A stretch of DNA of 64,000 nt from Acidisoma sp. PAMC 29798 (GCF_030252425.1 NZ_CP126997.1:20733-84732), one strand, 5' to 3'. Numbered from the stretch's first letter, positions 1-9,316 are shown. Numbers and translations: made by a program. Notes: generated by a model from the sequence alone, not told the origin.

Positions 1-6
1 CTCCCT

Positions 7-798
7 ATGAGAGAGGATGGCCCGAAGACCCTCTGTCGCGCCAGCCTGCTGGCCGCCATCAGGCCTGTGGCCGAGGAAGCTGGACGCGCAGCGCTCGCCT
101 TCTACGGCGATAAGGCTGAGGTGCGGGAAAAGGCTGACGGTAGCCCGGTGACCTTGGCGGATGAGGCTGCGGAAGCCGTCATTCTGCCGGCACTCCGCGC
201 GCTCACGCCCACAATCCCGGTGGTCTCGGAAGAGGAGGTCGCCCTGGGCCTTGGGCCGTCCCACGTCGGTGCCCGTTTCTGGCTCGTCGATCCGCTGGAT
301 GGGACGAAGGAGTTCCTCAGCGGCAATGGCGAATTCACTGTCAACATCGCCCTGATCGAGGATGGCCGGCCGGTGCTCGGCATCGTCGTGGCGCCTGCTC
401 TGGGCGAGACCTATGGCGGCACGGATGGCCAGGCCTATGTGATCGATGCGGCCGGCGAACGGAAGATCCTGTGCCGCCGCCCGCCGGCGGAGGGGGAAAC
501 GGTGGTCGGCTCCCGCTCTCACGGCGATGCAACCGCGATGGACGCCTTCCTCAAAGATCGCCGGGTCGCCGCGTTCCGGGCGGCCGGAAGCTCGCTAAAA
601 CTCTGCCTCATCGCGCGTGGCGATGCCGATCTCTATCCTCGCCTCGGCACCACCATGGAATGGGATATCGCGGCGGGGCATGCGGTGCTTGCGGCTGCTG
701 GCGGCCGCGTCACCACGGTGGACGGCAGCGTCTTCGTCTATGGGAAGCCGGATTTCCGCAATCCCCATTTCGTAGCTCATGGCGCGGGTTCGGCCTGA
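7..798 (+). CDS. cysQ: 3'(2'),5'-bisphosphate nucleotidase CysQ
   Basis: Inositol-monophosphatase superfamily enzyme expected to hydrolyse 3'-phosphoadenosine 5'-phosphate (PAP) to AMP in the cytoplasm, protecting sulfate assimilation from PAP inhibition. The 263-aa product has the metal-binding motif WLVDPLDGTKEF near residues 93-104, an upstream Glu pair (SEEE) that supplies another metal ligand, and the C-terminal WDIAAGHAVLAAAGG signature of the family. The full domain order is present and the length is usual for CysQ. The start is only 7 bases into the window, so an upstream start cannot be excluded. The next gene, a TauE-type transporter, lies about 90 bp downstream on the same strand, consistent with a sulfur-related pair. 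Confidence 0.88.
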   Translation: MREDGPKTLCRASLLAAIRPVAEEAGRAALAFYGDKAEVREKADGSPVTLADEAAEAVILPALRALTPTIPVVSEEEVALGLGPSHVGARFWLVDPLDGTKEFLSGNGEFTVNIALIEDGRPVLGIVVAPALGETYGGTDGQAYVIDAAGERKILCRRPPAEGETVVGSRSHGDATAMDAFLKDRRVAAFRAAGSSLKLCLIARGDADLYPRLGTTMEWDIAAGHAVLAAAGGRVTTVDGSVFVYGKPDFRNPHFVAHGAGSA

Positions 799-888
799 GC
801 GCCACCCACCACGCCAGAACGCCAATCGTGCAAACCGCGGCCCCCGCTGGGCTTGTGCCTTCTGCCGACAAGAGGATTGGTAAGCGTC

Positions 889-1662
889 ATGTTTATTTCC
901 TTTGCCCATATACTGTCGGGATTTTTTGTCGGTCTGCTGGTCGGCGTCACCGGGGTCGGCGGCGGCTCGTTGATGACACCGCTACTCATTCTGTTCTTCG
1001 GCATTCATTCTTCGACCGCCGTCGGCAGCGATCTTCTCTATGCCGCGACGACCAAGGCGGTCGGCACCAGCGTACACGGTTGGCGCGGCAGTGTGGATTG
1101 GCGCATCGTGGGCAGGCTGATGACCGGCAGCGTGCCGCTGACGCTGATCACGATAATCCTCTGCTCGCTGCTCGGGGTCGCGCATCAAAAATCACACTTC
1201 CTCAATGATGCCCTGGGCATCGTCCTTGTCATCACCGCTTGCTTTGTCATCTTCCAAGCGCAGGTGACGCGCATCTTCGCGGGCTCTCTAGGCGAGCTCG
1301 GGGAGCGGCAGCGGGCGCTGCTGACAGTGTTTGTCGGCGCGATCCTCGGCATCATGGTGACACTCACTTCGGTTGGCGCCGGTGCAATCGGCGTTACCGC
1401 GCTCATCGTGCTCTATCCGAAGCTATCGCCGACGCGAATTGTGGGCTCCGACATCGCCCATGCCGTGCCGCTGACGCTGCTCGCAGGCATCGGCCATTGG
1501 TGGTTAGGAGACGTTAACTTTAGCCTGGTGGGCGCCCTGCTCATTGGCTCGATACCTGGTGTCATTCTGGGCAGCCTATGGTCGACCCGGATGCCGGATC
1601 GCGCATTGCGCGTCGCCATGGCCGCCGTCCTGCTGGTGGTGGGCGTCCGTCTCGTCGCCTGA
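889..1662 (+). CDS. TauE/SafE (TSUP) family membrane transporter
   Basis: Integral inner-membrane protein of the TSUP family, whose members export sulfite or sulfoacetate or move other organosulfur anions. The 257-aa product has about eight hydrophobic segments in two halves. Each half opens with a Gly-rich stretch typical of the family (GFFVGLLVGVTGVGGGSL near the N-terminus, VGAILGIMVTLTSVGAGAIG in the middle). I chose ATG 889 because AGAGGA lies about 12 bases upstream; a TTG 36 bases earlier would also be in frame. Its position after cysQ suggests a sulfur-compound substrate, but that is inference; the sequence does not fix the substrate. Confidence 0.8.
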   Translation: MFISFAHILSGFFVGLLVGVTGVGGGSLMTPLLILFFGIHSSTAVGSDLLYAATTKAVGTSVHGWRGSVDWRIVGRLMTGSVPLTLITIILCSLLGVAHQKSHFLNDALGIVLVITACFVIFQAQVTRIFAGSLGELGERQRALLTVFVGAILGIMVTLTSVGAGAIGVTALIVLYPKLSPTRIVGSDIAHAVPLTLLAGIGHWWLGDVNFSLVGALLIGSIPGVILGSLWSTRMPDRALRVAMAAVLLVVGVRLVA

Positions 1663-1747
1663 GATGTCGCTGACCCCACCGGCCAAGAATGTCCCGCGAC
1701 GAGACCCGCAATCACGGTGCGCTACCTGCCTATCTGCCGCGCTACGA

Positions 1748-1915
1748 GATGGTGATCAACGTATACTGCTTGCGCCATGTATAGATCAGCCCCGTGCCAA
1801 TGCCATGCCGGTCGGCCACGACCTGCGCCACCGAACCAGGCGACAAGGTCTCGCGAACGATGGCCAGCTTGGCTGCTGTCAGTTTTCCGTAACTAAGAGA
1901 ATGAAACTCGCAGCG
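1748..1915 (-). pseudogene. IS66-type TnpA helix-turn-helix fragment
   Basis: Reading leftward, this stretch encodes KLTAAKLAIVRETLSPGS then VAQVVADRHGIGTGLIYTWR. This is the helix-turn-helix of the small IS66 orfA/TnpA protein. There is no start, no C-terminal half and no partner ORF, so it is a relic of an IS66 type different from the copies elsewhere in the window. The 85 bp between the transporter stop and this relic show nothing recognisable. Confidence 0.6.
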
Positions 1916-2628
1916 AAATCAGCAACTTGATCTTTCTCTATGAGAATGACGGAGGGATTTTGCCCTTAACCAGGAAAACTGTCATTAAGCCAGTCTGGTC
2001 ATCCGGTAGGTCGGAATTTGCGCCAAAAAGAACGATTTAGACAGGCCACGATCTCGACACCCGGGTGATCACGCAGCCAAGCGGCGACAGTGGCGGCCTC
2101 ACGGTCAGGCAAAAGATCGACCACGTCGTTCGTCTCGAGGTCCACCAGCACCGTGCCGTAGCGACGACCCCGCCGCCATGCCCAGTCGTCGATGCCGAGA
2201 ACACGAGGCGTACGACCGATCTCAGAAGGTCGAAGGGCCGAAGCTAGACGCAGCAGTGTATCCGGACTCGTCGGCGCCGAGATCCGTGCCGCTAAGCGCG
2301 CTCCGGCTTCGCCGCCGAGCGCAGGACCAAGCTGTTGCTGGAGATCTCGCAATCGCGCGGTCCGACGGCTAGCAGGCCTTGCCACGTCCATCAGGCGCTC
2401 CGCGAATGTACGGCGAGTGCAGTGGCGATTCACGCAATGAAACCGCCGCGCAGCGACGCGGAGCGTTACCGGCCGACCCAGCCACGGCAGGTCGTGCAGC
2501 AGACGTCGATACGTGCTGTGAATGCGTCGCGACAGATTGCGGCAGACCGGGCATTCCGCCGATGCTGATCGAGGCACTACTTCAATTAAGACCCGATAAA
2601 GTGTAAGCATTCGGCGTAGGCCGCAGGG

Positions 2629-4328
2629 CTATTGTGGATCGCTCGACAGTTTGATCTGGTGCTGATCAGGCAGCGAGAGCGGATGCCATCGGCCTCCAGT
2701 TCCATGGCAGCAGCTCGTCAAGGCGATGCGCGGGGTGGGCGGCGATCCGGCCAGGACGTCGGCGAGCCAGGCCTGAGGATCGATGTTATTCATCTTTGCC
2801 GTGACGATGAGGCTGTACATGGCAGCAGCCCGCTGGCCACCGCGATCGGAGCCGCAGAACATCCACGATTTCCGCCCGAGAGCTATGCCGCGTAGCGCGC
2901 GTTCGGCCGCATTGTTCGACAGGCACACACGCCCGTCTGTCAGGAACAGGGTAAAGGCGTCCCAACGTTTGAGTATGTAGTCGATGGCTTTGGCGAGGTC
3001 ATGAGCCGAAGAGAGCTTGGCGCGTTGCTCGCACAAATAAACACGAAGCTCATCGACGAGCGGTCTGCTCAGTTTCTCGCGAACCACCCGCCGTTCTTCG
3101 GCGGTTTTGCCGTTGATGGGTCTCTCGATATCGAACAGCGCGTCGATGCGGCGCACGACCTCGATCGCGATGGGAGAGAGCATAATCACCTTCTTGCCCG
3201 CAGCCTGTCGTCGGGCGTTCTCCTCAAGATCGGCCATCGCGAAGAACGGACGCCGGGCATGAACCCAACATCCTGCCTCCAAGATGAGACCCGGACTTCG
3301 GTCGAGTAGGTAGAGTTTGCGGTATCCATCAAAGGCGTCAGCCTGGAAGAGTCCAGCATAGTTGGCCAAATGACTCTGCGGATGTTCGCCTTTCCGGTCG
3401 CGCGAATAATAGAACATCGCCGCAGGCGGCGATGTTCCGCCGAACGGCTTGTCGTCACGCACATAAACCCAGCAGCGACCCGTATCGGTCTTTCCCTTGG
3501 CGAGCACCGGCACCGTCGTGTCATCGCCATGGAGGCGTTCTGCCGCCATGACGTGGGCCTCGATCAGCTTCAAGATAGGAACCAGAACTGTGCAGCACGA
3601 GCCTACGGCGTCCGCCATGGTCGACAGGCTGATCGACACGCCTTCCAGGGCGTAGCGCTCGGCCTGCCGGTTCAGAGGCTGATGCTGACCGAACTTCTCG
3701 AACAGGATCATCGCTAGGAGGTTTGCCCCCGCCCATCCCCTGGCGATTACATGGAAGGGCGCCGGTGCCTGGCTAATCTTCTCGCAGTCCCGGCAGGTGA
3801 ACTTTTCGCGTACCGTCTCGATACCTTCCACTGACGCGGAATCGATTCCAGGCTCTTGGTCACGTCCTCGCCCAGCTTGCGCAGCCGCTTCCCGCCACAG
3901 CAGTCGCACGCGGCTGGCGGGTCAACGACCACGCGCTCGCGAGGAAGGTGTTCGGGGAAGGTATTTCGCTCGGGGCGCTTACGCTTGAAGCCCGCCACCG
4001 TGGTGACCTTGGCAATGGCGATTTCGGCGGCCAATTCATCTTCGGTCGCGCTCGCTTCCAACTCCTCGAACTGTAGCGCCAGTTGATCGATGAGCTGGGA
4101 CGATCTCTCCGAACGGGGGCCGTAGAGTTGACGCTCCAACTTGGCAATCCGCAGCTTCTGATGTGCGATCATGGCCAGGTCGGCCGAGGCGCGGGCTCGG
4201 GCGACAGCGAGTTCTGCGGCCCTCACGTCACGCTCCGCGGCCAGTTCCCGCATCTTGGCGCGCTCGATCGTCAGCGCCGCTTTCAGCGCGTCGATATCGT
4301 CCGGAAGGTCGGAGAGGTCGGCGTCCAT
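2629..4328 (-). pseudogene. tnpC: IS66 transposase TnpC, frameshifted
   Basis: The gene should encode about 554 aa, as copy b does. A single base is missing near 3822, where copy b reads one more base between the codons for KV and IE; this splits the product after residue ~165. A second missing base near 2745 replaces the normal C-terminus (RIAAHPAHRLDELLPWNW) with an unrelated tail. The N-terminal coiled coil, the zinc-binding CDCCGG region and the DDE domain are otherwise preserved, so the inactivation looks recent. Confidence 0.9.
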
Positions 4329-4394
4329 GACCCCGATTGAATCATGAATCTCGGGCGATTAGTACCCGTTTTATGCCGAGTAGGGCCTTTTTGG

Positions 4395-4742
4395 CTATCC
4401 CGCGCTCGCCGGGCGGAAGGTATGGCGAGGGTTCCGCCAGTCGATTCCGTCGAGCATGTAGCCCAATTGTGCCGCTGAGATCGCCACCACGCCATCCGCG
4501 GGCGATGGCCAGGTGAAGCGACTTTTCTCCAACCGCTTGGCATAGAGCGACATCCCGACACCGTCATGCCAAAGGACCTTAATGAGATCGCTTCTGGCCC
4601 CTCTGAACACGTAGAGATCGCCCGCGTGCGGATCCCGACCCATGGCTTGTTGAACCTGCAGGGCGAGGCCGTTCATACCGCGACGCATATCCGTCCGTCC
4701 GACCGCCAACCATACGCGCACACTTGCGGGGAATGCGATCAT
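4395..4742 (-). CDS. tnpB: IS66 accessory protein TnpB
   Basis: Intact 115-aa IS66 Orf2/TnpB. It has the family motifs RVWLAVGRTDMRRGMNGLA near the N-terminus, VFRGARSDLIKVLWHDGVGM in the middle and LEKSRFTWPSP followed by LDGIDWRNPRHTFRP at the end. TnpB is required for IS66 transposition, but its biochemical role is unclear. It overlaps the tnpA stop by 4 bases (ATGA), so the two are probably translationally coupled. Confidence 0.9.
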   Translation of the reverse strand: MIAFPASVRVWLAVGRTDMRRGMNGLALQVQQAMGRDPHAGDLYVFRGARSDLIKVLWHDGVGMSLYAKRLEKSRFTWPSPADGVVAISAAQLGYMLDGIDWRNPRHTFRPASAG

Positions 4743-5113
4743 CGCCGCTCCAACGCATCCAGCACGACGCGCAGGGCGGCGGCTTTGATGGTGCCACTGA
4801 TCCGAACCCGATAACCGCGCGGAAGCTCGATCTCTATGAGGTCGGTTGCGGGCGCCACAGTCGCCACTACGGGCTCATCCGGCGTCACGACGAGCGGCAC
4901 AAGTTGCGGCGACCCCGCAGACGGCTCCTCGCCATAGCGCTTGCGCCAGGTGAAGACCTGGTTGGTGTTCACGTCGAACTGTCGCGCGACCATCGACACC
5001 GATGCCCCTGGCACCAGGGAAGCCGCCACGACCTGCCGCTTGAGCGCTTCAGGCCACGACCTATTCTGCCGCCGCACGCCCAAATTTGTGTCCATCTTCT
5101 CGTTTGTGGACAC
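4739..5113 (-). CDS. tnpA: IS66 TnpA (helix-turn-helix protein)
   Basis: 124-aa first gene of IS66. The helix-turn-helix is SWPEALKRQVVAASLVPGAS then VSMVARQFDVNTNQVFTWRK (residues ~19-58). The C-terminal IEIELPRGYRVRISG segment is usual for this group. The frame is intact, and the gene precedes tnpB with an ATGA overlap. Confidence 0.9.
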   Translation of the reverse strand: MSTNEKMDTNLGVRRQNRSWPEALKRQVVAASLVPGASVSMVARQFDVNTNQVFTWRKRYGEEPSAGSPQLVPLVVTPDEPVVATVAPATDLIEIELPRGYRVRISGTIKAAALRVVLDALERR

Positions 5114-5374
5114 TTCCCACCATCACGCTCCGAAGGCCGATAGCCTCTGTGATATCCTCAAATATCGGAAGGCAGCCGCTGCCGAAGGGATACGATAAAG
5201 TGTCGAGACCACCCGGATCACCTTAAGCGAACGCGGAATGAAAGACAGCAAGGCGGAGGACACAGGGACGAGCACCATGGACATGAATCCATGTCTCTCC
5301 TTGATTCGCCCTCATAGTAAAAGCCTGGGAGCACGGGAAGTGCGGGAGAACCAGTTTCACTCCGGTATCAACAG

Positions 5375-5686
5375 TTGGATGGACCAGCACCGAATCTCAT
5401 CGGAACGCGACGTCTGCAACTCGCCGCTGAAGCTGGCGGCGGTATCGGTCTGCTCATCCTGCCGGACACAGATCTCGTTCCGCCGTCTGCCGCCAGGAGC
5501 CGATGGCGGGTGTCATCCGCCTTGGCTATCCGGCCCGGCACCCCTTCCTGGAGCCTTTCGCTGCTCCGCGTCTCCGGCGGCCGTCCCGGCGCGTGGAACG
5601 TCTCCTGGGATTGCTCGGCGAAGCAACTCGTCTGCAGCATCGGCGTCGGGCACATGGACAAGCAACCTTTCCGTTCCGGCGCGTGA
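5375..5686 (+). pseudogene. imuA: imuA 3' fragment (SOS mutagenesis)
   Basis: The reading frame contains [19 protein letters not shown] and [12 protein letters not shown], then [17 protein letters not shown]. These resemble the C-terminal RecA-like half of ImuA, the small partner of the ImuB/DnaE2 translesion mutasome. The N-terminal part is absent: the frame begins directly at the end of the ISL3 element (5373). It ends at a TGA that overlaps the imuB-like start by 4 bases, the coupling usual for imuAB operons. The assignment is by motif recollection, without a search. Confidence 0.6.
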
Positions 5687-5925
5687 GAACCCGACGCTAC
5701 CTCGTGCTGCATCTGCCGCGGTTGGCGACGGACCGCATCCGACATCCTGAGCCTGACCTTAAGGAGCTCCCGCTCGCTGCTTGGGACACCTTCGGCAACC
5801 GTCATCCGCTGACATGTGTCGATGCGACGGGAACCACGCTGCATGCCGTGCGACTGCGGAAATTGCAGCTTGATCCTACGCATCTGCCGCCGGGACAACC
5901 AGATAAGGTCACTCATTGGCGGTAG
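5683..5925 (+). pseudogene. imuB: imuB 5' fragment (Y-family polymerase-like)
   Basis: GTG 5683 overlaps the imuA stop (GTGA). The frame reads RTRRYLVLHLPRLATDRIR and then PLAAWDTFGNRHPLTCVDA, resembling the N-terminus of ImuB, a catalytically dead Y-family polymerase-like protein of about 500 aa. Only about 80 residues remain and similarity fades after residue ~55. No dnaE2 follows; the next gene is an unrelated leftward one. It is a decayed remnant of an imuA-imuB(-dnaE2) cassette. Confidence 0.6.
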
Positions 5926-5987
5926 CTCCGACACCACCAATAAGTCAACTGATTGCCGCACCTCAGACAATTTAAGAGGTCCTGCGC

Positions 5988-7544
5988 CTAGTTGATCACG
6001 AAACCTAATCTCGCCAACTGAGACGGTGTACCAATATCATAGTCAAGTTCATAGTTCGTTACTTCACCAGCTTGGAATGACGATTTTTGCTCCGGATGAA
6101 GCTCGCTGTCTATTACCTCTGAATGCAATTGAACTCCACCGCATTTCGTTCCATCAACGCATGTAACATGCGGACGAAATCTCAGGAATCCATCGAACTT
6201 TTTTGCAACATTTGGTAAATGAATAGCAATTGCAATATCTTCGCCGCGCACAGTCCATACCAGAACAACATATGAAATAGGTTTAGTTGCCACCATGCAA
6301 TCACCGTCCCTGCAAACGATGTTGCGGACTTGGTCATGTGGTGTTTGCGACAGATCGAAATAAGGATAAAGTGGGCCGATCGAGCGATCTCTTCCGGAAA
6401 AATACACCTTTAACTTTCGATTGTCAGGGCTGAAGTACATGCCGTAGTCGAATTGAAATCTTTTCCATACGGTGCTAATTTGATGCCGAACAGAATATTG
6501 AAAATGTAAACGAATTATATGAGACCCGTTGTCCACCAATAATTTTTCGGCAAGAAAATTTAGCCGCCCTTCTCCAAAAAGTATTCCTGAACCATAACAT
6601 GGGCTCGTATTTATTTCAGCACTCGGATCAGATCCTGATGGGCGGTAGTCATTTGAATATAACGGTAACCAAGACAATTGTTGGAAGCCGAAATTAGGTA
6701 CTACACTAAGCGGCGCTTCGTAACCCCATACTCGAGCACTGTTGCCCGCTGCTTGGTTGAAATGCCTAGTTTCACCCGATCTAGCATCGACTCCTCCCAT
6801 GCTAACCTGCCAAGCAGCGCCACCCGCGCTTCGTGAGTCAATCACATTCATAGGGAGATCACTTGCTGAGGGATTTATTAAATTGAGAGCTACGATTACA
6901 CCTCCTATTGTGCGATCGAGGCCAACATTGACCCAAGCGTCTGATCCTTTAAAGGTCAGTGCATCTGTTGGAGATGCCTGGTTCGGTACACCAGCGATGT
7001 TGCAGTTAAGTTTCTCGCTTGTGTCGGAATTTTTAGCAGAAAATGAGTCAATTCGGCTAAACTTAAATGTTAGACGCTTTATTACGTTTGGTGATATTTC
7101 TACCGTAATTTGTTGTTGGCTAAGCCTTTCAGGTCCAGGAAGTATTTCTCGTATTCTTCCTTTGCAACTGGCGCAGCCGTAAACGTCAACACTGAAACCA
7201 GATGGAACTTGCACTCCGACTTCATATAATCCGATAGGTAGCTTCAACGACACGTCCGGTTGTGAAGACCCAAAACTTGGGCCATAATCATTGAATGGGA
7301 TTTGGTGATTGGGTGTAAGATGTGACAATCGTCGGATGGATATTGTGGACCCAGGAGTCGTAAAAAGCTCACCCCGCTCGTCAAGTTTACGGATTTTCAT
7401 TTCTCCTAATTGCGTCGCTGTGGTGTAGGGTCCAAAGTTCGGCGCTGTGCCAAAACTTTCCGGCACAGCTACCGAAACTTGGCCAAAAATTATTAAAGCA
7501 ACCGAAATAAAACCAATAAATGAGTTATCGCGAAAGTTGGTCAT
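5988..7544 (-). CDS. Secreted protein of unknown function
   Basis: A 518-aa product with a likely N-terminal signal peptide: a short polar start, a hydrophobic core (FIGFISVALIIFGQVSVAV) and probable cleavage around residue 27. The rest is soluble, rich in beta-type residues, Ser and Asn, with a conserved-looking CxxC (CASCKG near residue 125) and several paired Cys. I recognise no enzyme or domain. Base composition is clearly lower in GC than the cysQ region or the backbone after 40 kb, pointing to horizontal acquisition. Neighbours with TPR and glycosyltransferase or sulfotransferase domains make an envelope role plausible, but that is inference. Confidence 0.7.
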   Translation of the reverse strand: MTNFRDNSFIGFISVALIIFGQVSVAVPESFGTAPNFGPYTTATQLGEMKIRKLDERGELFTTPGSTISIRRLSHLTPNHQIPFNDYGPSFGSSQPDVSLKLPIGLYEVGVQVPSGFSVDVYGCASCKGRIREILPGPERLSQQQITVEISPNVIKRLTFKFSRIDSFSAKNSDTSEKLNCNIAGVPNQASPTDALTFKGSDAWVNVGLDRTIGGVIVALNLINPSASDLPMNVIDSRSAGGAAWQVSMGGVDARSGETRHFNQAAGNSARVWGYEAPLSVVPNFGFQQLSWLPLYSNDYRPSGSDPSAEINTSPCYGSGILFGEGRLNFLAEKLLVDNGSHIIRLHFQYSVRHQISTVWKRFQFDYGMYFSPDNRKLKVYFSGRDRSIGPLYPYFDLSQTPHDQVRNIVCRDGDCMVATKPISYVVLVWTVRGEDIAIAIHLPNVAKKFDGFLRFRPHVTCVDGTKCGGVQLHSEVIDSELHPEQKSSFQAGEVTNYELDYDIGTPSQLARLGFVIN

Positions 7545-7883
7545 ACTTTGTCCAAGATAAACGTGTAAAAATTAGAATTTCTAACATTGAAACCCAGTTT
7601 TTATTGTAAGCGGTGCCGTCGGGACTATAAACATTACAAGCTGCATGCAAGTCGTCAAACAAAGAACACCACGAATGTTGCACAATCCTGTACCAACGTT
7701 AGTGACTGGTTGAGAGTGCGACTAGGTCGGTCTATCGAGCCTTACGTCATTGGGATCGTCCTCCGCTTCCCTCCCGGCACCACATAGTCAGCGCCTGTCC
7801 TCAACCCCCGCAATCTCAGACGGTCCCCCACTGCAGCAGGCCCTCTTTAGAACGTATTAGAGCTAATTGGTTCTAGCAGAAAT
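7545..7883. other. Intergenic region between divergent genes
   Basis: About 340 bp between the starts of two divergently transcribed low-GC genes, so it must hold both promoters. I see no convincing repeat, RNA or ORF; a short rightward frame at 7587-7787 has no protein-like features. Confidence 0.5.
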
Positions 7884-9281
7884 ATGCGGCTACGACTATA
7901 CAGAGAGCTCTATCAATCGCTTGTTCGGATGTTGCCTATGCAAAGTTCTAATGACATCACACGGCTCATAGAAGAGGCAAATATTGCTCTAGACAACTTA
8001 GATGCGCAAGAGTTTCTGAGCATCGGATTGGCCTGTGTCGAAGCATCGGTACCGCCGATCAAATTAGCTCAGCTCGCCATCAAGGCACGTCAACGCGGCC
8101 TAGCTGATTGCGGCCGTCAGTTACTTGAACAATACCGGGCGACTGGATCCAAACCAGATGAAGCCATCTATGTCGAGCTCGCTTTTCAAAAGCGGCTTGC
8201 GGGTCTTCACGATGAAGCTGCAGAACTTTTCTCTGCTGCGGCCGCTCTTCCAAATTCTCGTTTTTCTACTAAGTTAAATGAAATTCATATGCTTTTTTCG
8301 GCGGGTTCCTTTGATAGGGCTCGATCATTAATCGCATCGGTAACAACGATAAGCTCATCACAATATCAACTACTTCACTCGATGTCGGAGTTTGGAAACT
8401 ACTTGGAAAGCTTTCCCAAGCAGTATTCAGAACGGAAGTTTAGTGTCATTAGATCTAGTGAGCGATGGCTTGACCATGATCAGGTCTCACGCAAAATCTT
8501 GGATGCAATTGAGAGCAAATCTGCTTTTTCACTTATTCGATTAGGGGACGGGGAAGGGGCATTCCTTCGAATCGACAAGGATGATGAGCGTAGCTATCAA
8601 AATCTATATGATGCAAATCGTCAAAATCGAATGGCAATGTGGTTTGGATCACAATTTGACTGGAGGAAGAACGGTTTTTTTGAGGAGACCCAGAACCTAC
8701 ACAAGTCGATCCAAACGTCAGATATTGTGGCCATTCCAGACCTAGCCTGGCTAGGAAACGGATACTCTATATCTAGTCAAAGTGGTATACCATCGCTTGT
8801 AAATATTATGCGATTATTTTCTAATCCTACGCAACTTCCAGAAGATCTGAATTTTACAAAGGCGACCATTGCTAAGGATTTGCACCTTCACGGCTATTTC
8901 GAGGTTATATTGCGAGCCATTAAGCGTGTAACGATTATTAGCTGTTTGCCGGATTTGCCAAATTTAATGCGAGGTTATTTCGGTATTAAAGACGTTACGT
9001 TTCTCCAAATCCCGGGCGAGCAAGGTTCACGCGAAGCTTTAGGAGGGCAAGTTGACTTCAGCACGCACTATCCTGAGATTTACAGGCAAGTTCAAAACGC
9101 CTTGGATAAGCCATGGCGCGGAGAAGTTGTGCTCATTGCTGGAGGAATTTTGGGTAAACTCTATGCATCAAACATCAAACAACACGGCGGTATAGCCCTG
9201 GATATTGGTTCTCTAGCCGACAGATGGCTTGGCAAAAAGACTAGGCCCGGTGATGATCCTAGATTCAAATTGGATTTATGA
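7884..9281 (+). CDS. TPR protein with GT-D-type glycosyltransferase domain
   Basis: A 465-aa protein. Residues ~20-180 are helical and TPR-like (repeated AxxxL...A patterns). From residue ~205 there is a domain resembling the GT-D glycosyltransferase fold (DUF1792-type): SLIRLGDGEG at ~217-226 carries the DGE metal/nucleotide-sugar motif. The C-terminal VLIAGGILGKLYASNIKQHG then ALDIGSLADRW matches the conserved closing part of such domains. The likely role is sugar transfer onto a protein or surface glycan; donor and acceptor are unknown. A decayed paralogue lies at 37300-38151. ATG 7884 has no clear ribosome site, so ATG 7929 or 7938 is possible. GC is low compared with the backbone. Confidence 0.65.
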   Translation: MRLRLYRELYQSLVRMLPMQSSNDITRLIEEANIALDNLDAQEFLSIGLACVEASVPPIKLAQLAIKARQRGLADCGRQLLEQYRATGSKPDEAIYVELAFQKRLAGLHDEAAELFSAAAALPNSRFSTKLNEIHMLFSAGSFDRARSLIASVTTISSSQYQLLHSMSEFGNYLESFPKQYSERKFSVIRSSERWLDHDQVSRKILDAIESKSAFSLIRLGDGEGAFLRIDKDDERSYQNLYDANRQNRMAMWFGSQFDWRKNGFFEETQNLHKSIQTSDIVAIPDLAWLGNGYSISSQSGIPSLVNIMRLFSNPTQLPEDLNFTKATIAKDLHLHGYFEVILRAIKRVTIISCLPDLPNLMRGYFGIKDVTFLQIPGEQGSREALGGQVDFSTHYPEIYRQVQNALDKPWRGEVVLIAGGILGKLYASNIKQHGGIALDIGSLADRWLGKKTRPGDDPRFKLDL

Positions 9282-9316
9282 CGCATGAGCTGCTGCCGGT
9301 TTCGTGGACACGCAGC

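Larger units (their letters stand above)
2603..5193 (-). mobile_element. IS66-family element, copy a
   Basis: A 2591-bp element carrying tnpA, tnpB and tnpC leftward. Its ends are imperfect inverted repeats starting GTAAGCATTCGGC (2603) and, read from the other side, GTATCCCTTCGGC (5193). An 8-bp target duplication GATAAAGT flanks it exactly, the usual size for IS66. It is nearly identical to copy b at 26092-28686, but its tnpC carries two single-base deletions, so this copy depends on another one to move. Confidence 0.93.
2043..5284 (-). pseudogene. ISL3 transposase, truncated and interrupted
   Basis: The start codon and about the first 27 residues lie to the right of the inserted IS66 (5284 down to 5194). 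The zinc-finger N-terminus (CPVC...C...C pattern) and the beginning of the DDE domain ([20 protein letters not shown]) continue at 2602 down to 2043, where homology to the full 547-aa copy stops after about 230 residues. It cannot encode an active transposase. The last residues of the leftward reading frame (1999-2042) belong to unrelated flanking DNA. Confidence 0.85.
2043..5373 (-). mobile_element. ISL3-family element, 3'-truncated and split by IS66
   Basis: From about 2043 to 2602 and from 5194 to 5373 the sequence matches the intact ISL3 copy at 29701-31486 nearly base for base, including the outer end that closes at ACA (5371-5373). The left side stops abruptly near 2043 inside the transposase gene. 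The two halves are separated by a complete IS66 element flanked by the 8-bp duplication GATAAAGT (2595-2602 and 5194-5201), so the ISL3 element was there first. Its right end lies against an imuA remnant, which suggests that ISL3 inserted into that gene. Confidence 0.85.

Noticed and set aside
7587..7787. 66-aa rightward frame in the divergent intergenic region
   Set aside because: Cys- and Arg-rich random-looking sequence with no family resemblance.
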